Assembly (NCBI RefSeq): GCF_000471905.2
Contig: NW_006500065.1
Location: 4,963,814 to 5,027,813, forward strand
Origin: Amborella trichopoda
Taxonomy: Eukaryota > Streptophyta > Magnoliopsida > Amborellales > Amborellaceae
Length of the DNA stretch: 64,000 nucleotides
Direction of reading: 5' to 3'
Shown: piece after piece, positions 56,352 to 64,000 of the stretch
Layout: each line of letters opens with the position of its first letter
Numbering within the stretch: position 1 is the first letter of the stretch
Translations under genes and position numbers: made by a program
Notes under the pieces: generated by a model
Seen by the model: the letters and a program-made list of their open reading frames with translations, nothing else
What the model was told of the DNA's origin: nothing
Databases searched by the model: none

Positions 56352-59023
56352 TAATGCAGATCAAATTACTGCTCTAAAGTATCCAAATAAAATAAACAAG
56401 TTTGAAGTTCACAAAAGGAATTGCAAAAGGGAAAATTAGTCATTCACTCTGTCCTTTTATTTCTTTTCTTTTGTTTGAGTCATGTTATTCACTTAGGGGC
56501 ATAAATAGTAATTTCTAGAGTCTTTTATGTCTTCTTTTCACTTTAAGTCTTTTGTAATAATGGCCATGATTAGATTAGTTAGATGGTCAAGATTAAGTCT
56601 TGTTTAGGGTTGTACTATATGAGGGATGTACTAAAGCATAATGAAGCATCTTGTTATCTTGTCGTGGACTTCTATCCAAAACCTTAGGGCAGCAAGTACT
56701 CCTTCATTTATCTCTCGGTTTTTAATCTTTTCGTAACTTTGGAAATTTCATGTCTTCTTCGTTGCTAAACCCTAGCTCCAAGCTACTAAGCCTATGTCAA
56801 ATTTATATTAGAGCCCAACGATTAGTACGGACGGTAGTGCACACAAAACTGTAGCATCTATTTTTGTGCCCAAGATAAAAAACCAAGCCTCCACGCAGAG
56901 GTAAAGGAGGAATGTGGCAACCTTAGAAGCCTTTGATGCTAGTTCGCATGAAGGGATTGCAGATCTTAGGAGATTGGTCGAAACCCTAGCTTTGCATTTG
57001 GCACAAATGGAAGCCCCATCTCAAGAGGATGAGATTGAGGCAGATGAGGAATCTATAAATCCCTTACATGATCAAGCTCAAGGAGAGAGGTAGCTAATTA
57101 TATTGAAGATATAGTAGGAGGTGAGAAACCAGTCTTATTGAGATCCCAAAGTGTCATGGAACTCTATCTGACGACAATCATGGAGAAACTTTATTCTCAT
57201 CAAATGGTTCTCAAGATCAGCACGTTGTGGACTGGAACTCACAACCAATTTTTGACAAGTACTTGGATGAAGATCTAGGTATTGAAAAAGAAGTAGGTGA
57301 TCACAACTTTAATGGTGATCCAACCAACAAAGAGGATCAAGAAGACCCTACCATTGAAGAGGATTTTGTGGATGCTCCCATTCTCGATGAAAAATAGGGT
57401 CGTTGTCAAGGAGTTGTTCCCAAAATCTTGAAGGTAAATTGGTTGCTTGTAGTCCCCAAAGAAACTAGCAAGGAGAATGGTGTTGAAGGAGGTAATGATA
57501 ATGATGTTGTTCTTCTTCGAGTTTTACTTGAATTTAGGGTATCACGTAAAGTTCAAACCAAAGAGTTCAAGATATTTACTCCTGAGCTCTTAGCTGGTGA
57601 GTTTGATATAGGTGATTCTCTCCAATGGGTTGCTGAAGGCATTCTCTATGAGACAGCTCAGACTAAGATGTTGCTCTGCTTTGATGGAAGGACCAAATCT
57701 ATTCCTTATCATCTCCATCCAAAACCTAAACCTAAGGAGCCTAATATTTGCATCTTGACCTCACCAAATTAAGTAAGAACGAGCCTCAGAGTTCAAAGTT
57801 TTTCTTGCATCCTAAGAGAAGAGTTTTCCTCGGGTAGGTTTATGATTGACAGTGTTGCGCACTTGTATAGGAGCTGTGTTAGTTTTCAATGTGCACAAAA
57901 CATAATGGATAAGATATATATGAGAGGCAACATACCCTGAAAATTATTGATCTCTAGTAATTTTTTAGTTGTATATCTTAAAGATTGAGTTATAATATTT
58001 CCAGAAGAAAAAAATTATAGGTTTTGGTCTTCTCAAAATACCATTGCTCGTATTGTTACATCAAAATGGAGTAGTGGATGATTGGAGAGTATGGAAGCAG
58101 TTAAGCAGGCCCATGCTAAGGCTATGAAATGTGGGTTTGGTTGTAATTTTTGCATCGGCATTGCAATCTCATCAATTCATTGCAAGCTTGGCAATCTCCT
58201 TTTGGCGGATTCAACGCTCAATCTTACAAGCCATAGAGGTGAGATTTCCACCAAAGTTAGTTTGAATGGATATCTTCGAGGACATATAATTAGAAGTTAT
58301 CCATGACTCTTTCCTCCTATGACTGTTCATGGTTTTAAACCAAGTTGTTCTGATTATCATAAGTTGAGCCAATGCAAGATTGGCCCATGTGAAATGGTGC
58401 AGAAGAATAATGACAATTCCTACAAAATGAAGCTTCCCAGCCAGATTCGTACTTTCGATGTTTTTAATGTCAAGCATCTCATTCCATATAGTGGTGATAC
58501 CTCCGACGAAGAACTTTTGAGGAAGAGGGGACTGATGCAGCCCAGAATACTGCTCTCGAGTATCTAGATAAGAGAGACAGCTTTAAAGTTTACAAGAGGA
58601 ACCGTAGAAAAGCAAATTACTCATTGCATCTATCCTTTTATTTCTTTTATTTACTTTTTGAGTCATTTTATCCATCCTTTTATTTTTTTTAAATTTTTTT
58701 TTTGAGTCATATTATCCACTTAGGGGCATAGATAGTAATTTCTAGAGCCTTTTGTCTTTTATTTTACTTACAATATTTTATAATAAATAGTCATTATTAG
58801 TTTACTTGGATGGTGCGGATTAAGTCATGCTTAGGGTTTTATTATATAAGGGATGTACTCAAGCATAATGAAGCATCTTGCTATCCTGTTATGGACTTTT
58901 ATTCAAAACCCAAGAGCAGCAAGTGCTCCTTCTTTCATCTATGGTTTTTTAATCTTTCTCTAATTTTGGATCTTCCCTATCTTCTTCTTTCCTAAACCCT
59001 AGCTCCAAGCAACTAGGTCTACA
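56352..59023 (+). mobile_element. Small Ty3/gypsy fossil nested in copia B
   Basis: LTRs are 56352-56799 and 58533-59023, both starting T(G/A)ATGCAG and sharing TTAGGGGCATA.ATAGTAATTTCTAGAG and AGCATAATGAAGCATCTTG. A primer-site-like sequence (TTATATTAGAGCC) follows the left LTR, and a polypurine tract (GAGGAAGAGGGGA) precedes the right one. The internal part is short (about 1.7 kb). It contains a gag start (near 56880-57060), an unassigned frame (57428-57772) and the integrase C-terminus (SYKMKLPSQIRTFDVFNVKH, near 58420-58480). The LTRs are well diverged, so this is an old, much reduced copy. Confidence 0.8.
57428..57772 (+). other. Unassigned open frame in the nested gypsy
   Basis: A 114-codon open stretch (ILKVNWLLVVPKETSKENGV near its start, GDSLQWVAEGILYETAQTKM in the middle) with no motif of gag, protease, reverse transcriptase or integrase that I recognise. 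It may be a diverged linker of the gypsy polyprotein or captured sequence; the text alone cannot decide. Confidence 0.35.
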
Positions 59024-59574
59024 CTAATATCCCATCTCAGAATAACTTCTTCAACACTGCCCTCAAGCAATAACTTCTTGGATTATCGATACAAGGGCAG
59101 CTAATCATGTGATATCTCAAGCAAGTTTTCTTTCGAGGTTATGTATATCGGTAAATGGAAAGTTATTACAAGGATGGCACTTCACTTCCATCACCAACGT
59201 TGAAAATGCCATGATTTCTTCTCCTTTAGGTTCGTTTTCTTTGCATATTACTTTTCTAGTGCCAAAAATTAAATGAAGTAAGATTTCCACTTGATGATTT
59301 AAAGTGCTTCTTGATATTTATTCCCACCTTTGTGTTCTTGAAGGATCTTCACATGAAGAAAACATTTGGAAAGGAAACTTATATTTTATCGAGGAACCTT
59401 CATCATCACAAAAAGTTCTGGCCAAGACAAGAAGTCTCCTGCCTTTCCAATTCAATCATCCACAACTTTTCCATCCTAATAAAACCAGCAAGTTCATATG
59501 GCACCAACAACTCGCTCATTGTGGGCAACGTCGTCTTGAGAATTTGAAGAGAGTCAGTTTGAAGGAACAATAAA

Positions 59575-60075
59575 ATTAGCAAGAAACAAGTCAAACACAA
59601 GCAATTTTAGAGAAACCCTAAGGCTTTCTCCCACCTAGGACTCAAGCCTTAAGCTTCTTTTACAAGACAAAGTCTTTCTTTTCTTAAAGAGGAATACATG
59701 AATGACTCTCCAGCCCATCCATGCCCTAATTTATATAGAAAAATTATTGTTTTGGACAATATTTGTCTATACAATTTAACTTTTGACCAAAAGGTCCTAA
59801 CTTAAGTATAACTTGAAAATAAACTCCCTAACTTTAATTAAAATATCTAAAAAGTCCCTAACTGTTCCAACAATGAAATAAATACATAAAAACATCTGAA
59901 ATAGCCTCAATAACTAAAAAGAAACACCCAAACTATTTATTTCTCTTCTTGTTCTTCTTGGAAGCCCTCCTAAGGTTTTCATCCTCCAAATCTGAGCGAA
60001 AATTAAGAGGAATCTGTTGCTCCAAAAGAAGATACTTGTGGCTACTTGTTGTGCTCTGATCTCCATCTTCAACTA
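59575..60075 (-). mobile_element. Minus-strand gypsy-like 3' fragment (end of pol plus LTR-like sequence)
   Basis: On the minus strand, the right part reads EQQIPLNFRSDLEDENLRRA and then a lysine-rich end with a stop, like the C-terminal tail of some gypsy polyproteins. It is followed by LTR-like sequence with a TATA motif (CTATATAAATTAGGGC, near 59738) and a transcript-end-like region. It interrupts copia B between its pre-integrase and integrase parts. Ends are approximate and no target duplication was found. Confidence 0.45.
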
Positions 60076-60269
60076 ATAGAAAAGGACAAGTTTTATGTTC
60101 AAGTTGTCAACTCAGCAAACACTTTGAGTTTCCTTTCTATGTTAACATTACAAGAGCCATTTTTCCTTTAGAGTCAATATTGTGATGTTTGGGGTGCTTC
60201 TCCTGTAAAATCTAAATCTCATTCCAAACACTATGTTTTTCTCATTGATGATTATTGTAGAATCCCTTG

Positions 60270-60811
60270 TGATGCAGGGAAGATGGACAGAAAATGGGGA
60301 AGAAACCAATAGAATAAAATACTAACATATAAATGAGAGAATATATCCTCTCTCAAGGTTTGCAAGGGAATCCACCCCAAAGATCTCTTCACATGACCTA
60401 AAACAAATTCTTTACTCGATTCACCAAGTTCCAAAGAGGGATGTACTCCATTTTCAAATACAACTAAAAGAAATAATAAATAAAAATAATAAAGAAAAAC
60501 CCACAAATCACGCTCTTTCCTATATTTTCTCTTTCTCTATCTCTCTCTCTCTAAATCCCACGTAATTCTCTCTCAAACTCCCTATTTCCCTCACATAAAT
60601 CCTTCAAATTAAGGATTCCCCACCTATCACTCCCACAAAAACTTATCGCACATAAAAACCAAACCTAATCACATGCCAACCATGCTAATCCTAACCACCT
60701 CCAAAAATAAACTGATGCCACACCCACCTTCAAAGCCTACCTCCCAATTCCTAAAAAATAACCCATTAAAAAATAAAAAAAATCCTAATTTCTTTTTTTT
60801 TATTAGCATCA
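60270..60811 (-). mobile_element. Solo LTR, 542 bp, with CCTTG target duplication
   Basis: The piece begins TGATGCAGGG and ends TTAGCATCA, so it has TGATGC/GCATCA inverted termini. It is flanked by CCTTG at 60265-60269 and 60812-60816. No internal retroelement sequence is present, so it is the usual product of recombination between two LTRs. Read on the minus strand, its end (TATATTCTCTCATTTAT to TTCCCTGCATCA) matches the LTR end at 44440-44602, so both belong to one family. It lies inside the integrase region of copia B. Confidence 0.88.
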
Positions 60812-61435
60812 CCTTGGATCTTTTTTTAAAACAAAAAACTGATATTTTCGATGTCTTTGTTAAATTGTGTTCCTTTGTCGAAATGTATTTCTAATGCACG
60901 TTATTCAATTATGGAGCAATGGGGGAGGCGATTAGACATCTGATAAATTCAGAGATTTCCTATCCAACAATGGAATTGAGCAAGAGCTTTCTTGTCCTCA
61001 TACACCACCCCAAAATGGTGTAATGGAAAGAAAGGAAAGGCATGCATATAAGAGAGGTAACCCTATGTATGACGCAAGTGCGTGGAGCCCCAAATCTATG
61101 TGGAGGAGGCTTTTCACACTGCAATGCTCCATGGAAGGACCAAACATATCCAGGAAGATCAACACTTTGTGAGAGCGAAAATTGAACAGAAAGAAATGGT
61201 TGCAAAGTTTACTGAGACCAATGAACAGGTGGCAGATATATAAGGGCCTAACCAAGTAGAGACAAACTTCTAAAGGGAAATCTGTCCATGATTGTTACTG
61301 ATGTACCACTTGGGGAGGGGCGTATTAAGGAAATAAAGTAGTTTGTAAGGGCAATTTTGTAAACTCTATTATTATGTACTAATTAACTATCATGGACATG
61401 TTTGTAGTATACATTGTGAGTCATTTATGTAAGGA

Positions 61436-61642
61436 AAATGTTTTCAAAGGCCTGGAGCTCTACAGCAATATATAGTGCTTCAGCCCTCCGCACCGTCCAC
61501 TGATTTGGATGGTGCAGATTATCTTGCCGAAGTCAATGAGGCAACCTGGCACCCAAAGTACAGATTACCTCTGCCTTTGTGTAGCCCAAGTAGCTAACCT
61601 TTGTGAAGCCCAAGTAGCTAAAGCTGCCCCCAGTCCCCAAGT

Positions 61643-61673
<31 letters not shown>

Positions 61674-62736
61674 CACACACACACACACACACGCACGCAC
61701 ACTCACACACACACAACAAAAAAGAAAGGGGAAGATAAAGAACTGAGGTGGTTTGAAGGAGGGTATATAGAGAAAGGGGCTTTGGAAAGAAAGACAGGTG
61801 GTGTCTTAGCGGGCCAAGCCAAGATGAATGATGTATTAAAGCACATACCGGTGAAGACCATCTAAATTGCAAATAAGGTGTCCAAGGACACTCAAACACA
61901 CAAGCAGGAGTGCCTTCAGCTCAAGTCCAAGACTGAGAAGCTCTCCTCTCTTTCTATTTGGAAACAGCTTTTGTTTCATAAGCGGTATTGTGGAAGTTGG
62001 GTTTTTGGTAGTGGTATAGGTAGTTTGTGGTGGCTTTCAGGACTGGAAGATGATTTCGAGGAGGAAGAAAACAGTTTTAGAAATGAAGTTCACGAACGAG
62101 GAGTTAGAGAGAGAACCTCAGTGCAAGCTTGAATTTGGTCATGAAGAGAAAGAGCTAGAGAGAGCAAGGGTTTTCCAGAGATAGAGTGAAAGGGAGGAAG
62201 AGAATAATCTCTCTCTCAATGTAATACAGTTTTGTAGAGAGTAAATCATGTATAAACCCTAGAAGAGAAGAAGGATCTTCTCAACTTTCTGGATGAATCT
62301 GGAAATGTAGAAGCTACACAACAATAAAACCTTACAAATTAAGAAATGTAAAATGTAGAGAGAGAGAGGGGGGGATGCACTAATTGTATGTGAAGCTTGT
62401 GATAATGCTACTAATGGTCTTAGAAATTGAGAAATGCAAAGATCTAGAGAAAGAAAGAGGAGGAACTAATTGTATGTGAAGCTTACGATAATGCTACCAA
62501 TGGTTTAGTGAGAGAAGTCTCAGAGAGGTTTATTGAGAGAAATTTAAGAAAAAATAGGACCTTCATATAAAGTTTAGAAAGAAGAGGAAATAAAAATTTT
62601 CAGAGGTTTCGGATGTCTTGGTTTCCCTGGTTGGCAATTCTGTAAAATCTTAAGCATTCAAATAAATGGATGGTGCATAAGGCTGCAGCCCTACTTCAAT
62701 AAATAGGGCTCCAACCTTACAGAAACCGCATCCTTT
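61436..62736. mobile_element. Mutator-like non-autonomous element, 1.3 kb, in copia B 3' LTR
   Basis: Inverted ends match over about 60 bp (GGCCTGGAGCTCTAC near 61449 against the complement of the right end, GGTTGGAGCCCTATT near 62716). The flanks are near-identical direct repeats: ATGTAAGGA at 61427-61435 and ATATAAGGA at 62737-62745, a 9 bp duplication as expected for Mutator-like elements. The 5' LTR of copia B shows the unoccupied site. The interior has no transposase. It holds a compound CT/TA/CA microsatellite (61643-61715), a duplicated block with ACTAATTGTATGTGAAGCTT (about 62378 and 62466), and GAGAGA-rich sequence. Confidence 0.8.
61643..61715. repeat. Compound microsatellite (CT)n(TA)n(CA)n
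   Basis: Successive runs of CT, TA and CA dinucleotides with a few interruptions, inside the Mutator-like element. It explains the low-complexity open frames on both strands here. Confidence 0.95.
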
Positions 62737-62844
62737 ATATAAGGACGTACAACCACGGACCCCCAAACCCCTGTGAGTGATTCATTCTTTCCTATCTAGC
62801 ATGTGCTTCCTCCTTTTCTTCCTTCATGAATTATTTTCACAGGC

Positions 62845-64000
62845 TATGAGCAAAACATGACATAAAACATAGCAAGACTAACAAATGGAGCAAAATAAAT
62901 CAAATGTCAGATGGAAACATGAAACAAGTACGAAGGCCCTCCACACCTCTAATAAAGACAATGCAGCCCCATCAGAAACATGAATGTAATTTTAAGCCAA
63001 GATGCAAGCTGGAAACCACCCAGTCAACCAATCAACTGCATAAGGTAGACTAAGAGAATGATGCACAATCCTCTTATATTCAAAGGTAACCAAGATGGCA
63101 TATAGACAAAACCCATGAGAAAGGGATAAATCAATAAGGTACATAGTATGATTAGGTTTTCTTGAGTTTAGTAGAACACTAACTATTTTATTTACCAAGT
63201 AGAGAATCTGTAGATTTAAGAGATTCAACATTCACAAACAATGTCTGTGATTCAACCATAAAAAAGCACAAAAGATTCAAGCACTGGGATCAGCTATTAT
63301 GCTATTAAACATATAAAATCGACATTTAAGTAATAGGTGGTTGTTCTCGCTAAACCAAGGACATTTTCTGACGCTATCTGCAATTGTTTTATGACCGAAA
63401 ATTTTGTTGCAATCTATGAAGTGTACATAGGAACCCTATTAATAATAGGCTTGGAACAAAACTGGCTGAGCTAATGCATATACTCGGATTGCTACACACA
63501 GACATTCATTAAGATTAAAGCCGAAAAGCCAAAATATGCCGACCGAGAAGATTAATATGACAAACTAGAATATCCAAGTGAAAACCCAAACTGGAAGAAT
63601 CAACTGATCAAGCCAAACACATACAAATGTGCCGATAGACTAATCGCTCAACTGCCAATTATTCTAGTTTGTTCTCATAATCATCATTGGAACTCTCAAA
63701 AAAATGCAGGAAGAGATATTTTATTTGGCGGTAGAATCACTCATCTGAACCAATTAACTATCCTTATGGCCAAATGATCCATAATTCACATGAACAGTGG
63801 ATACATTCAAGATAGGCCAGTAAATCTTTACAACAATAGAAATGGCTGGACAAAGACTATATTTCACCATTTTGAAAGAGAAAACATTTAATTGAGGGAC
63901 TCCACATTTAGTGTAACTTGCACATTCAAAAAAAATAACTATCGGTGCATTTGGATTCCTCGTCAAACTATGGTTGTGCATTTGGGAGTTGGTTCATTTC
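62845..64000. other. Intron- or intergene-like interval
   Basis: No reading frame, repeat pair or motif that can be supported. Composition resembles 50500-52390, consistent with both flanking the copia B insertion in one large intron or intergenic region; that link is inference. Confidence 0.4.

Larger units (their letters stand above)
54486..62839 (+). mobile_element. Ty1/copia fossil (copia B) with four later insertions
   Basis: The element is bounded by the direct 5 bp duplication CAGGC (54481-54485 and 62840-62844). The 5' LTR is 54486-54702; the 3' LTR starts at 61323 after a polypurine tract (TGGGGAGGGG, 61311-61320) and ends at 62839. Parts seen: gag (about 55390-56350), protease and GAG-pre-integrase (about 59024-59570, with TSKFIWHQQLAHCGQRRLENL-type block), integrase (about 60076-60269 and 60817-61130), and the end of RNase H (about 61140-61260, VAKFTETNEQVADIY). 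Insertions are an inner gypsy, a minus-strand gypsy tail, a solo LTR and a Mutator-like element. The copy is heavily broken and clearly ancient; it lies where a host-gene intron is likely. Confidence 0.85.

Noticed and set aside
61570-61626. Possible tRNA-like sequence (GTAGCCCAAGTAGCTAA repeats)
   Set aside because: It is a simple 25 bp direct duplication; no cloverleaf with conserved T-loop could be drawn.
61509-61865. 118-codon frame with histidine-threonine repeats
   Set aside because: Generated by the compound CT/TA/CA microsatellite inside the Mutator-like element.
1-64000. A wholly new multi-gene system
   Set aside because: I looked on both strands for clustered unknown genes, shared promoters and paired motifs. 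Apart from one isolated exon, recognisable coding sequence is of retroelement or PMD type, so no such system can be supported here.

Overview
This is a plant nuclear window, almost certainly from a flowering plant with a transposon-rich genome; the species cannot be told from the sequence. The evidence is AT-rich intergenic DNA, plant Ty1/copia and Tat-lineage Ty3/gypsy retroelements with plant-type primer-binding sites, hAT- and Mutator-like miniature transposons, and a decayed plant-mobile-domain gene. No complete host gene, rRNA, tRNA, CRISPR array or bacterial-type feature was found. Two assembly gaps (N runs) lie at 31116-31228 and 52395-52941.

Layout. 1-14351: a Ty1/copia fossil on the minus strand (reverse transcriptase and integrase at 1-1668; gag, leader, primer site and 5' LTR at 11373-14351). 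It is split by a 9.7 kb non-coding LTR element (LARD type, called LARD-1 here, 1669-11372) with 2.8-2.9 kb LTRs. 14352-17230: unclassified dispersed repeat R1 with short tandem units, a 149 bp inverted-repeat element and a fold-back element. 17231-19447: an unassigned, LTR-like stretch. 19448-37708: a second LARD-like element (LARD-2), whose 5' LTR was split by an 11.7 kb Tat-lineage gypsy fossil (19602-31312). The gypsy carries gag, protease, a G-patch-like motif, reverse transcriptase, RNase H, a second archaeal-type RNase H and integrase, plus several tandem arrays. 37709-44419: non-coding DNA with a clear 463 bp fold-back MITE (38158-38620), a relative of it, and an inverted copy of R1.

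44420-49060: an LTR end with primer site and gag start, decayed coding-like DNA, a short segmental duplication carrying a hAT-type MITE (47080-47461), and a plant-mobile-domain pseudogene. 49061-54480: mostly featureless, intron-like DNA with one convincing candidate host exon on the minus strand (53487-53592). 54481-62844: a second copia fossil bounded by the 5 bp target duplication CAGGC. It was hit at least four times: a small gypsy with both LTRs, a minus-strand gypsy tail, a solo LTR with its own CCTTG duplication, and a 1.3 kb Mutator-like element inside its 3' LTR. 62845-64000: nothing recognised.

The window therefore reads as a layered record of insertions rather than a set of cooperating genes. 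The strongest new-looking items are the two related non-coding LARD families, the in-frame 15 bp minisatellite in the Tat gag, the GC-rich recurring motifs in the Tat LTR and leader, the unclassified R1 repeat, and the isolated host exon.
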